Notes under the pieces: generated by a model
What the model was told of the DNA's origin: nothing
What the model saw: the letters and a program-made list of their open reading frames with translations, nothing else
Databases searched by the model: none
Assembly (NCBI GenBank): GCA_027076325.1
Contig: JALTJZ010000051.1
Coordinates: 1 to 37,702, forward strand
Direction of reading: 5' to 3'
DNA from: Chromatiales bacterium
Lineage (GTDB): Bacteria; Pseudomonadota; Gammaproteobacteria; UBA6429; Thiohalophilaceae
DNA length: 37,702 nt
Shown here: positions 22,601 to 31,449 of the stretch, one piece after another
Numbering within the stretch: the stretch's first letter is position 1
Layout of the letters: the number at the start of each line of letters is the position of its first letter
Program-made: the position numbers and the translations under genes

Positions 22601-23951
22601 TGTTTTATATAGCCTGCTATCTTTTATCGTCGCAATTACGATTCTTGTTGCTATCCATGAATATGGGCATTACTGGGTTGCAAAAATTTCAGGTGTAAAA
22701 ATTCTTCGTTATTCGATTGGTTTTGGTAAGCCATTATATAAAAGAGATTTTGGTCAGGACAAAACTGAATTTGTGATTGCTGCCATCCCGATGGGTGGTT
22801 ATGTTAAAATGCTAGACGAGCGAGAAGCTGAAGTACCTGCTGCTGATTTGCAGCGTGCTTTTAACCGCCAACATGTTGCCAAACGTTTTGCGATTGTTTT
22901 TGCCGGGCCATTGTTTAATTTTATTTTTGCTGTTTTTGCCTATTGGCTCATGTTTGTAAATGGCACACCCGGTATTGTTCCAGTGGTTGGAGAGGTTGTA
23001 AAAGACAGCCCGGCTGCAATTGCCGGTATGCGAAGTGGTGATACCATCGTTAGCATTAATGACATTGAAACGCCTATTTGGGATGTGGTTTTGAATGAGT
23101 TTGTACCTGTTATTATTGGTAAATCAACAGCCAGGGTTGTTGTAAAAACTGAATCTGGTATGGATGCTGAATTACATTTTGATTTTTCTTCGTTAACCGA
23201 AGAGCTGGAGTCAAATAATATTTTGTCTATTTTAGGGATTAAGCCCTTACGACCTGTTGCGAATACGAAAATAGGTGGCGTGGTCGCAGATTATCCTGCT
23301 GCGAAAGCAGGTCTGCAGAAGGGGGATATTGTTTTAAAGGTAAATGGCACCCGCGTTTCAACATGGCTTGAAATGGCTAAGCAAATTTCATCTCGTCCTG
23401 GTGAAACAGTTGAATTAATGGTTGAGTCAGCCGGAAGTGTGAAACAGATTTTTGTGAAAACCAAAGAAGATACACGTAATGGTAAAGTTATTGGTATTAT
23501 TGGGATTAGTAATGCCGCAGCCTATCCTGATGAGATGAAAAGAAATTACCAGTATCCTGTTTTTCAGAGTATTCCAAAAGCTGTTGAGGCTACCTGGAAT
23601 GCAACGGGGAGAACACTGGTTTTTTTATATAAAATGGTATTAGGTGATGTTTCGATAAGAAATATCAGTGGGCCAATTACAATTGCTAAATATGCAGGTT
23701 TATCTGCTGATGCAGGGCTAAGCAAGTTTCTGGGCTTCCTTGCGATTGTGAGTATTAGTTTAGGTGTTTTAAATTTGTTGCCGATCCCTATGCTGGATGG
23801 TGGCCATCTATTTTATTATTTGATTGAAATAGTAAAGGGTAGCCCGGTAAGCGTTGCATTTGAAGCAGCAGGTCAACAAATTGGGATAGTGTTACTTTTA
23901 ATGTTAATGAGTCTGGCATTTTATAATGACTTCTTGCGTTTGTTTGGGTAA
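22593..23951 (+). CDS. rseP: Site-2 zinc metalloprotease RseP
   Basis: 452 residues (E. coli 450). An inner-membrane protease that cleaves anti-sigma factor RseA in the sigma-E envelope stress response and clears signal-peptide remnants. The zinc site is IHEYGH (His22, Glu23, His26) in the first membrane segment, with Asp402 in the last-but-one (LLPIPMLDGGH). Two tandem PDZ domains lie in the periplasmic loop (about 115-205 and 215-300). It sits directly before bamA, as in most gammaproteobacteria, and overlaps dxr by 8 bases. Confidence 0.98.
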   Translation: MLDVLYSLLSFIVAITILVAIHEYGHYWVAKISGVKILRYSIGFGKPLYKRDFGQDKTEFVIAAIPMGGYVKMLDEREAEVPAADLQRAFNRQHVAKRFAIVFAGPLFNFIFAVFAYWLMFVNGTPGIVPVVGEVVKDSPAAIAGMRSGDTIVSINDIETPIWDVVLNEFVPVIIGKSTARVVVKTESGMDAELHFDFSSLTEELESNNILSILGIKPLRPVANTKIGGVVADYPAAKAGLQKGDIVLKVNGTRVSTWLEMAKQISSRPGETVELMVESAGSVKQIFVKTKEDTRNGKVIGIIGISNAAAYPDEMKRNYQYPVFQSIPKAVEATWNATGRTLVFLYKMVLGDVSIRNISGPITIAKYAGLSADAGLSKFLGFLAIVSISLGVLNLLPIPMLDGGHLFYYLIEIVKGSPVSVAFEAAGQQIGIVLLLMLMSLAFYNDFLRLFG

Positions 23952-23996
23952 CTGGCGGGATAACTGGGTGAAGTACTTAAAGGTTGTAGTTGAATA

Positions 23997-26264
23997 ATGC
24001 GTAAATTATTAGTTCCATTTTTATCGTTATGTGCTGCAAAAGCATATGCTTTTGAGCCATTTATTGTGCAGGATATTAAACTTGAAGGCTTGCAACGTAT
24101 ATCTATAGGCACGGTTTTTAATTATTTGCCAATTAAAGTGGGTGACAAAGTAACTGAGGATTTAACTTCTGAAGCAATTAAAAAGTTGTTTACAACAGGT
24201 TTTTTCAAGGATGTGAAGGTAGAACGTGAAGGTAATGTTTTAGTTGTTTTTGTTGCTGAACGGCCAGCCATTGCAGAGGTTAATATTACTGGTAATTCTG
24301 CGTTACCCACAGAGCAACTGGAAGAGGCTTTAAAACAAATTGGCTTAAAAGTGGGGCATGTATTAGATCGTTCTGTCGTTACGGTTGTGGAACAGGAATT
24401 GCAACGTCAGTATTATAGTCTTGGTAAGTATGCAGTAAAAATTGAAACAACGGTAACACCATTAGAACGCAATCGCGTCAATGTAGAAGTAAAGATAGCT
24501 GAAGGTGAGTCTGCAAATATTTATGCCTTTAATATTGTTGGTAATACTGTTTTTAAGGATAAAAAATTATTAAATCTTCTGGAGTTGGCTGGGACAAGTG
24601 CATTTGGCGGGCGCAAAGAATATTCTAAACAGCTGTTTGCTGCAGATCTGGAAATATTAAAGTCCTATTATCAGGATCGTGGTTATATTAATTTTCGAAT
24701 TAATTCTACACAGGTTTCTTTAACGCCGGATAAGCAGGATGTTTATATTACAGTTAATGTAACCGAGGGTGAGAAATATACAGTTAGAAAAATATCACTG
24801 TCTGGTAACCTGGTTACGACAGAAGATGAGTTAAGAAAATTAATTACCATTAAAGAAGGAGATATTTTTTCACGAAAAGAATCGAGCTTAAGCCGTACAA
24901 ATATTAATGATCGTCTATCCGAAGATGGTTATGCTTTTGCTAACATTAATTTATCACCAACGATAGATGAAAAAAACAAAACGGTTGATCTTACTTTCTT
25001 TGTTGACCCGGGGCGTCGTGTTTATGTGAACCGGATAAATATTTATGGTAATATTAAAACAAAAGATGAAGTGATTCGTCGTGAAATACGCCAGATGGAA
25101 GGTGACTGGATGTCTGCAAAAAGTATTGCCCAGTCTAAAAAGCGGTTAAATCGACTGGGGTTTTTTGATGAGATTACGGTTGAAACGCCCGCGGTGGAAA
25201 ATACTAACGATCAGGTTGATGTAAATTATACAGTAAGTGAACGTTCAACAGGCAGCTTGTCAGCAGGTCTGGGTTACAATGATACCCAAGGTGCGATTGT
25301 TAATTTTTCTATATCACAAAATAATTTTGTGGGAACAGGTAACCGAGTAACTGTAAGTATCAATAATAGTAGCGTTGTCCAGAATAATACTATTAGCTAT
25401 ACCAACCCTTATTATACTCAGGATGGTATAAGTCGCGGCTTCGATATATATAAGCGTAAGTTTTCTGCATTACAAGCTTCCATTAGTAATTATTCCACCA
25501 ACAGTTTTGGTGCTGGGGTTAATTACGGTATCCCAATGAGTGAGTCGGATTCACTCGGGCTTGGACTTACTTATGACACGACAGAAATTATTGCAGGAAC
25601 GACAGCAACTCAGGTACTTAAGGATTTTCTTGCAGTAGAAGGTAACACCTATAGTAATTACAAGGCACGGCTGTCCTGGTCTCATGATACCCGAAATAAG
25701 GCAATTTTTGCTGATAAGGGCAACCTTGCATCAGGGAGTGTGGATGTTACATTACCGGGCAGTGATTTAGAGTACTATAAACTTAGTTTAAGGTATTTAC
25801 AGTATTTCTCTCTTGCCGAGCAGGTCACACTATTGTTTAACACTCAACTTGGTTATGGTCAGTCGTATGGTGGCACCGCGACGCTTCCACCATATGAAAA
25901 TTATTATGCTGGCGGCAGCCGCTCTGTGCGTGGTTATGATTCAAACAGACTAGGGCCACGTGATCCTGCCACGAACAATCCATTAGGGGGTAATAAGCGT
26001 GTTATTACCAATTTAGAACTAATATTGCCGAATCCCTTTGCCGAAAACAGCAAGTCAATTCGTTTTAGCACCTTTTTTGACGCGGGTAATGTTTTTACAG
26101 AGAATCAAAACATTAGCCTGGGAGAATTGCGTACTTCAGTGGGACTTGCGTTTATCTGGATAACGCCGGTGGGTCTTATGCGTTTTAGTTGGGCGAATAC
26201 CTTGAATGATAAACCCGGAGATGATACAAAGTCATTTCAGTTTACACTTGGTTCGACTTTTTAG
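23997..26264 (+). CDS. bamA: Outer membrane protein assembly factor BamA
   Basis: 755 residues (E. coli 810). A signal peptide (MRKLLVPFLSLCAAKAYA) is followed by five POTRA domains to about residue 410, then a 16-strand barrel. The barrel loop-6 motif appears as SVRGYDSNRLGPRDP (VRGY for the usual VRGF), and the chain ends in phenylalanine (LGSTF), as barrel proteins do. BamA folds and inserts beta-barrel proteins, including LptD, so it acts with the lipid A genes downstream. Skp, its periplasmic chaperone, follows after 12 bases. Confidence 0.98.
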   Translation: MRKLLVPFLSLCAAKAYAFEPFIVQDIKLEGLQRISIGTVFNYLPIKVGDKVTEDLTSEAIKKLFTTGFFKDVKVEREGNVLVVFVAERPAIAEVNITGNSALPTEQLEEALKQIGLKVGHVLDRSVVTVVEQELQRQYYSLGKYAVKIETTVTPLERNRVNVEVKIAEGESANIYAFNIVGNTVFKDKKLLNLLELAGTSAFGGRKEYSKQLFAADLEILKSYYQDRGYINFRINSTQVSLTPDKQDVYITVNVTEGEKYTVRKISLSGNLVTTEDELRKLITIKEGDIFSRKESSLSRTNINDRLSEDGYAFANINLSPTIDEKNKTVDLTFFVDPGRRVYVNRINIYGNIKTKDEVIRREIRQMEGDWMSAKSIAQSKKRLNRLGFFDEITVETPAVENTNDQVDVNYTVSERSTGSLSAGLGYNDTQGAIVNFSISQNNFVGTGNRVTVSINNSSVVQNNTISYTNPYYTQDGISRGFDIYKRKFSALQASISNYSTNSFGAGVNYGIPMSESDSLGLGLTYDTTEIIAGTTATQVLKDFLAVEGNTYSNYKARLSWSHDTRNKAIFADKGNLASGSVDVTLPGSDLEYYKLSLRYLQYFSLAEQVTLLFNTQLGYGQSYGGTATLPPYENYYAGGSRSVRGYDSNRLGPRDPATNNPLGGNKRVITNLELILPNPFAENSKSIRFSTFFDAGNVFTENQNISLGELRTSVGLAFIWITPVGLMRFSWANTLNDKPGDDTKSFQFTLGSTF

Positions 26265-26276
26265 TGAGGATGCAGT

Positions 26277-26801
26277 TTGCGTAATTTAGCGATAATAATG
26301 AGTGTTTTAGCCTGTTTTGTGACCGGAACAGCGGTATCTGCCGATGCGGTTAAATTAGGTGTTGTTAATATTGCCTATGTTCTGAAGCATGCACCACAGG
26401 CTGCCGCTGCGCGAAAAAAGCTGGAAACAGAATTTGCGCCACGTGAAGCCAAAATTATAGCAATGGAGAAAGAATTAAAATCCCAGAGTGACAAGCTGGC
26501 TAAAGACGGTACCATTATGAGCCCTGCAGGGCGAAAGCAACTGGAACGTAAGATTTTAAATTTAAAACGAGATGTTAAACGCGCAAAAGAAGAATTTACG
26601 GAAGACTTGAACATACGCCGGAATGAAGAATTAAACAAACTGCAAAAAGTAGTCAATAGTGCTATTGAATCGCTTGCTGAAGAAGAAAGTTTTGATATTA
26701 TCTTTGGCGATAATGTGATGTATGCAAATAAGCGGTCTAATATCACTAAAAAAGTTTTAGCACAATTAGCAAAAAGTCTTAAAAAATCAAAATCAAAATA
26801 A
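26277..26801 (+). CDS. skp: Periplasmic chaperone Skp (OmpH)
   Basis: 174 residues from a TTG start with GAGG 7 bases upstream; no in-frame ATG precedes the signal peptide. Signal peptide MRNLAIIMSVLACFVTGTAVSA, then VKLGVVNIAYVLKHAPQA and a long charged coiled-coil (about 45-125), then a short beta end (FDIIFGDNVMYANKRSNITKKVLAQL). Skp trimers hold unfolded outer-membrane proteins. Located between bamA and lpxD, its standard place. Confidence 0.95.
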   Translation: MRNLAIIMSVLACFVTGTAVSADAVKLGVVNIAYVLKHAPQAAAARKKLETEFAPREAKIIAMEKELKSQSDKLAKDGTIMSPAGRKQLERKILNLKRDVKRAKEEFTEDLNIRRNEELNKLQKVVNSAIESLAEEESFDIIFGDNVMYANKRSNITKKVLAQLAKSLKKSKSK

Positions 26802-26830
26802 AACTTATTTAATTTTAAGGTACATCACAC

Positions 26831-27844
26831 GTGGAATTTACGCTAGAAGAGCTGGCGAAACAGGTTGGCGGTGAACTGAGTGGTGAACCTTCAACAATTA
26901 TTAATCGTGTTGCAACAATAAAAAGGGCTGGCAGCGGACAAATTACATTTTTAGCGTCAAGGTCTTTTCGTAAATTTCTTAATAGCACACAAGCCAGTGC
27001 GGTTATATTAAAAAAAGATGACTTAGCACTTTGTCAGACAAATGCTATTGTTGTCGATAACCCATTACTCGCTTATGCCCAAATTGCCTCATTACTTTAT
27101 CCTCGTAAAGCAACTGAAGCTTTTATCCATCCAACCGCAGTGATTCACTCTGATGCCAGGGTGGACAAGCTTGCTTCGATTGGTGCCTATACGGTGATTG
27201 AAAAAGGCGCAATAATTAATGAAGGCTGTCAGGTTGCCAGCCATTGTTTTATAGGCGAGCGTGTTACTTTAGGTAAAGATGTTCAGTTGCATAATAATGT
27301 GTCCATTCAGCGTTGTTGTGATATTGGTGACAGAACAATTATCCACCCCGGTGCCGTCATTGGTGCAGATGGCTTCGGTAATGCCAACAATCATGGTAAA
27401 TGGGTGAAGATTCCACAGTTAGGTGCCGTCACTATTGGAACGGATGTTGAGATTGGTTCGAATACGACGATAGATTGTGGTGCTATTGAGAATACAATAA
27501 TTGGCAACGGGGTTCGGTTGGATAATTTAATACAGATTGCCCATAATGTTGAAATAGGTGATCATACTGCGATTGCTGCAATGACTGCAGTTGCCGGTAG
27601 CACAATCATTGGTCAATATTGTATGATAGGGGGTACAGTCGCTATTTCGGGGCATTTATCCATTGCCGACCATGTAACTTTAACCGGCCGGACGACAGTA
27701 CTGCAATCCATTAAAACATCAGGTGTGTATTCTTCATGTGCCCCCTTGGTTGAAAACAGCAAGTGGCATAAAAACTATATACAAATGAGAAAAATAGACG
27801 AGTTAGCTAAGCGTATCAAGCAACTGGAAAAGCTTAATCAATAG
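26831..27844 (+). CDS. lpxD: UDP-3-O-acylglucosamine N-acyltransferase
   Basis: 337 residues (E. coli 341), starting at GTG. It adds the second 3-hydroxyacyl chain to the 2-amine during lipid A synthesis. The N-terminal uridine-binding domain (to about 98) is followed by a left-handed beta-helix of hexapeptide repeats. The catalytic His238 is in LIQIAHNVEIGD, matching E. coli His239. A C-terminal helix (KNYIQMRKIDELAKRIKQLEKLN) binds ACP. If GnnA/GnnB work here, its acceptor would carry a 3-amide chain. Confidence 0.97.
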   Translation: MEFTLEELAKQVGGELSGEPSTIINRVATIKRAGSGQITFLASRSFRKFLNSTQASAVILKKDDLALCQTNAIVVDNPLLAYAQIASLLYPRKATEAFIHPTAVIHSDARVDKLASIGAYTVIEKGAIINEGCQVASHCFIGERVTLGKDVQLHNNVSIQRCCDIGDRTIIHPGAVIGADGFGNANNHGKWVKIPQLGAVTIGTDVEIGSNTTIDCGAIENTIIGNGVRLDNLIQIAHNVEIGDHTAIAAMTAVAGSTIIGQYCMIGGTVAISGHLSIADHVTLTGRTTVLQSIKTSGVYSSCAPLVENSKWHKNYIQMRKIDELAKRIKQLEKLNQ

Positions 27845-27875
27845 CTAGTTTTACAAGTAAGCAAGGGGCAACAGG

Positions 27876-28322
27876 TTGGAACAACTTGATATTTACGAAA
27901 TTTTACAACATTTACCGCATCGGTATCCTTTTTTATTAATTGACAGAGTGACAGAGTGTATTCCCGGTGAAAGTTTAATCGGTTATAAAAATGTTTCTTA
28001 CAATGAACCTTATTTTACCGGGCATTTTCCGCAACGCCCGGTTATGCCAGGTGTGCTTATATTAGAAGCCCTGGCACAGGCAACAGGGATTCTGGCTTTT
28101 CGTACACTGGGGCGTGTGCCTGATAAAAATTCCCTGTATTACTTCGTGGGTGTGGACAAGGCTCGCTTTAAGCAGCCGGTCGAACCGGGTGATCAGTTAC
28201 AGTTAAGTGTTAAGTTCATAAAAGAAAAACGTGGTATCTGGAAATTTGAAGGTGTAGCCACGGTAGATGGTGATGTTGTTTGTGCTGCTGATTTAATGTG
28301 TGCTGAACGGGAAGTTGGATGA
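27876..28322 (+). CDS. fabZ: 3-hydroxyacyl-ACP dehydratase FabZ
   Basis: 148 residues from a TTG start with AGGGG 7 bases before it. A hot-dog-fold dehydratase that makes trans-2-enoyl-ACP, competing with LpxA and LpxD for 3-hydroxyacyl-ACP and so balancing phospholipid and lipid A. Catalytic His50 ([15 protein letters not shown]) and Glu64 ([11 protein letters not shown]) are present, along with the [13 protein letters not shown] start. Its stop overlaps the lpxA start by 4 bases (ATGA). Confidence 0.98.
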   Translation: MEQLDIYEILQHLPHRYPFLLIDRVTECIPGESLIGYKNVSYNEPYFTGHFPQRPVMPGVLILEALAQATGILAFRTLGRVPDKNSLYYFVGVDKARFKQPVEPGDQLQLSVKFIKEKRGIWKFEGVATVDGDVVCAADLMCAEREVG

Positions 28323-29092
28323 CCATTGACTCTACAGCACGTATTGATTCGAAAGCGAACATCGACCCCGATGTAACAATTGGTGCATACACAGTTATTG
28401 GCTCGGGTGTTACGATAGAATCAGGTTCAAAAATTGGGCCACATGTTGTTATTAATGGCCCGACGCATATCGGAAAAAACAATACTGTCTTCCAGTTTGC
28501 TTCCATTGGTGAAGTGCCTCAGGATAAAAAATTTCATGGTGAACAATCCAAACTTGTTATAGGTAATGGCAATACCATTCGTGAATTTGTAACCATTAAC
28601 CGTGGTACAGAAGATGGTGGTGGCATAACCCGAATTGGTAACGATAACTGGCTGATGGCGTATATTCATATTGCACATGATTGCCAGGTGGGTAATGACA
28701 CTATTTTTTCTAATGGTGCATCATTAGCGGGGCATGCCATTGTTGATAGTCATGCCATTTTAGGTGGTTTTACATTAGTACATCAATTTTGCCACATTGG
28801 TGAGTATGCTTTTTGTGGTATGGGCAGTGCAATCAGCAAAGATGTTCCACCGTATATGATGATTAATGGTAACCCTGCACACCCGCATGGGATTAATTCA
28901 GAAGGTTTAAAGCGTAGTAACTTCAGTAAAGATGAAATCAAGGCTATAAAAGAAGCGTATAAAATTATTTACCGTTTAGGTTTAACGGTCGATGCGGCAA
29001 AAGAAAAGCTGGCAAAGCTTGCTGAGTATCAGGATGCTGTTACGCCATTGATTCAGTTTATTGAAAAGTCTCAGCGTGGTATTATACGTTAG
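28319..29092 (+). CDS. lpxA: UDP-GlcNAc (or UDP-GlcNAc3N) O/N-acyltransferase LpxA
   Basis: 257 residues (E. coli 262). The first lipid A enzyme: a trimeric left-handed beta-helix with hexapeptide repeats and a helical C-terminal domain. Catalytic His120 lies in [10 protein letters not shown] (E. coli His125). At the chain-length ruler, [17 protein letters not shown] places Met168 where E. coli has Gly173; Pseudomonas aeruginosa LpxA also has Met there and selects 10-carbon chains. The neighbouring gnnA/gnnB genes suggest the acceptor may be UDP-GlcNAc3N, giving an amide. The stop overlaps the stop of lpxB, which reads the other way. Confidence 0.97.
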   Translation: MTIDSTARIDSKANIDPDVTIGAYTVIGSGVTIESGSKIGPHVVINGPTHIGKNNTVFQFASIGEVPQDKKFHGEQSKLVIGNGNTIREFVTINRGTEDGGGITRIGNDNWLMAYIHIAHDCQVGNDTIFSNGASLAGHAIVDSHAILGGFTLVHQFCHIGEYAFCGMGSAISKDVPPYMMINGNPAHPHGINSEGLKRSNFSKDEIKAIKEAYKIIYRLGLTVDAAKEKLAKLAEYQDAVTPLIQFIEKSQRGIIR

Positions 29093-30222
29093 GCTTCCAG
29101 CATTTCCAGTGTTAAATCACTAATACTGATATCAACAGGTGCATCGATTAATAATTGATGAATCAAACCCAGTTGTTCTCTGGTTTTCTTATTCTTGTCT
29201 TTATTATTTAGTAATTCAGAAAGTGCATAAGCTATTTTTTCGGGAGTGGCATCTTTTTGAATAAATTCCTCGGCAATTAGCCTGTTAGCAACAATATTAC
29301 ATAACCCAATGTAAGGTATTTTTATCATGCGTTTTACAATCAGGTAAGTTAACCAGGAAACTTTGTTAATAATAATAAGCGGCGTACCAATTAAAGCAAT
29401 TTCCAGTGTTACGGTGCCAGAAACAGTGACAATAGCATCACAGGCGTTCATTACATTAAAAGCATCGTCTTTTATAATATGAATATCAAGGGTGCTGTTA
29501 GCTAAAAATGGTGCTAAATCCTGTTCAGTTAGTGTGGATGCCAGTGGTAATAAAAATTCAAGTTGGGGAGTTTTCTGCTTTAAAATTTCTGCTGACTTTA
29601 GAATAATGGGTAAAAGTCGCTTGATTTCACTTTTTCGGCTACCTGGAAATAAACCAAGTACAGGATGTGATACAGACATATTTTTTTCTTTCAGAAATAC
29701 ATCCCGTTCACAACTGGCCTTAACATCATGGCTAAGAGGATGGCCAACATATTTTGCCGGTACATTGTGTTTTAAATAAAATTCTTTTTCGAAATTGAAG
29801 ATAACCGCCATGGTGTCAACGCAGTCTCTTATTCTGTTAACCCGGCTTTGTCGCCATGCCCATACCTGTGGGCTAATATAAAATAAAACCTTAACCCCAA
29901 TACTTTTTGCGTACTCCGCAAGTTTCAGGTTGAACTCGGCATAGTCAATGAGCAATAATAAATCAGGGGGGGAAGACTTTAGTTGTTGTTTTAACTTGTC
30001 CAGTGCGGCAAATATCACTTTGCGATGGGCAATAACCTCCCATAAACCAACGACTGCCAGCTCGGCTGCATCAATATGAATATCAACACCGGCCTCGCGT
30101 AGTTTACTGCCACCGACACCGTAAAAATTTACTGCTGGATCTTTTTGGTGTACCGCAGTAACAAGTCGCGCTCCATGTGCGTCACCAGAGGCTTCACCTG
30201 CAACAATAAGAACCGTTTTCAT
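29089..30222 (-). CDS. lpxB: Lipid-A-disaccharide synthase
   Basis: 377 residues (E. coli 382). A GT19 glycosyltransferase joining UDP-diacylglucosamine and lipid X. Typical parts: VLIVAGEASGDAHGARLV (4-21), ELAVVGLWEVI, YAEFNLKLAEYAKSIGVKVLFYISPQVWAWRQSRVNRI, VGHPLSHD, LGLFPGSRKSEIKRLLPIIL and TVSGTVTLEIALIGTPLIII. In most gammaproteobacteria it follows lpxA on the same strand; here it is inverted and convergent, its stop overlapping that of lpxA by 3-4 bases. gnnB lies 5 bases upstream, so transcription comes from gnnA-gnnB. Confidence 0.97.
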   Translation of the reverse strand: MKTVLIVAGEASGDAHGARLVTAVHQKDPAVNFYGVGGSKLREAGVDIHIDAAELAVVGLWEVIAHRKVIFAALDKLKQQLKSSPPDLLLLIDYAEFNLKLAEYAKSIGVKVLFYISPQVWAWRQSRVNRIRDCVDTMAVIFNFEKEFYLKHNVPAKYVGHPLSHDVKASCERDVFLKEKNMSVSHPVLGLFPGSRKSEIKRLLPIILKSAEILKQKTPQLEFLLPLASTLTEQDLAPFLANSTLDIHIIKDDAFNVMNACDAIVTVSGTVTLEIALIGTPLIIINKVSWLTYLIVKRMIKIPYIGLCNIVANRLIAEEFIQKDATPEKIAYALSELLNNKDKNKKTREQLGLIHQLLIDAPVDISISDLTLEMLEA

Positions 30223-30227
30223 CAGTA

Positions 30228-31316
30228 CTAAAAAATGCTGTTAACCGTGTTAATAATGGTTTGCTGTGTATTTTCCGGCATTTCCGGATAAACAGGAAAC
30301 GACAAGCATTGCGCACAAACCGATTCAGTTACTGGTAATTTTAATTCTTTGTAGTCTTCTTTGAACACGTCCTGTTTATGCAACGGAATAGGGTAGTAAA
30401 CAGCCGAAGCAATTTCTTTTGCCGATAAGGCAGCCTGAATGGCATCACGCTTGTCGGTTAGCACGGTATACTGATGGTAAACATGGTTGCCAATATTATC
30501 TTCAAACGGAGTTTGTATCGACTCATGCAGTTTACTTGAATAATTGTGTGCCACGCGGTAGCGACCGGCATTAAAGGTATCAATGTGTTTTAATTTTATT
30601 CTTAATATCGTGGCTTGTAGTTCATCCAGTCGGCTATTAAAACCAATCACATGGTGATGGTAACGTTCAAAGCTACCATGGTTGCGTAAGGCAATTAGTT
30701 GCTTATGGATTTCATCATTGTTGGTGGTCACCAGACCGCCGTCACCATAACACCCCAGATTTTTACTGGGGAAAAAGCTATGGCAACCGGCTTCAGCAAA
30801 CGAACCGGTAGTGGTTTTATTTATTTTGGCACCAAAGGATTGCGCACAGTCTTCGATTACTTTTAAATTATGTTTGTTTGCAATACCCATAATGGTTGGC
30901 ATATCGGCGGGTTGGCCAAAGATATGTACAGGGATAATCGCTTTTGTTTTTGGTGTAATGGCCGCTTCAATTAAAGCAGGGTCGATATTGAAGGTTTTAG
31001 AATCAATATCAACAAACACGGGCTTTGCGCCGACATAACAAATGGCTTCGGCAGTGGCAATAAAAGTAAACGCACTGGTAATAACTTCATCACCGGCTTT
31101 AATGCCAGCGGCAGCCAGTGCCAGATGTAATGCATCGGTGCCTGAAGCACAACCAACGGCATATTTTGCGCCTAAATACTCTGCGGCTTCTTTTTCAAAG
31201 TGTTGTACGTTAGGGCCGAGAATGTATTGTGCATTAGCAACGGCATTGAGCACTTCAGTATCAATTTCTTCTTTTAAAGAAGCGTATTGTGTTTTTAAAT
31301 CGACCATTGGGATCAT
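30228..31316 (-). CDS. gnnB: DegT/DnrJ-family aminotransferase, probable GnnB
   Basis: 362 residues, a PLP-dependent sugar aminotransferase. PLP lysine Lys185 (SFFPSKNLGCYGDGG), phosphate site CASGTDALHLAL (56-67), EDCAQSFGA (155-163) and the C-terminal Asn/Arg-rich GFNSRLDELQA. In Acidithiobacillus ferrooxidans, GnnB converts the UDP-3-keto sugar made by GnnA into UDP-GlcNAc3N for lipid A, and its gene lies with gnnA between lpxA and lpxB. The same neighbours here make GnnB the best call. The alternative is a WbpE/WlbC-type enzyme for O-antigen; no other such genes are nearby. Confidence 0.82.
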   Translation of the reverse strand: MIPMVDLKTQYASLKEEIDTEVLNAVANAQYILGPNVQHFEKEAAEYLGAKYAVGCASGTDALHLALAAAGIKAGDEVITSAFTFIATAEAICYVGAKPVFVDIDSKTFNIDPALIEAAITPKTKAIIPVHIFGQPADMPTIMGIANKHNLKVIEDCAQSFGAKINKTTTGSFAEAGCHSFFPSKNLGCYGDGGLVTTNNDEIHKQLIALRNHGSFERYHHHVIGFNSRLDELQATILRIKLKHIDTFNAGRYRVAHNYSSKLHESIQTPFEDNIGNHVYHQYTVLTDKRDAIQAALSAKEIASAVYYPIPLHKQDVFKEDYKELKLPVTESVCAQCLSFPVYPEMPENTQQTIINTVNSIF

Positions 31317-31449
31317 AGTTTAAACCTTCTAGTTTTATCGTAACTGTAAATAATTTAGGTCATTGCGAGCGATAGCACAGCAATCTTGCCAGAGTGTGCC
31401 TCGTATAAAGAAGATTGCCGCACTATCGCTCACAATGATAAACTTAATC
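31317..31449. repeat. Palindromic repeat between gnnA and gnnB
   Basis: TCATTGCGAGCGATAGCACA (from 31360, arm to 31387) and its near-complement (31411-31438, ending CACTATCGCTCACAATGA) form a 28-base stem with a few mismatches and a 23-base loop. It lies inside the presumed gnnA-gnnB-lpxB transcript and may stabilise or attenuate it. It belongs to the same family as the elements at 6366-6480 and 18321-18346. Confidence 0.8.
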
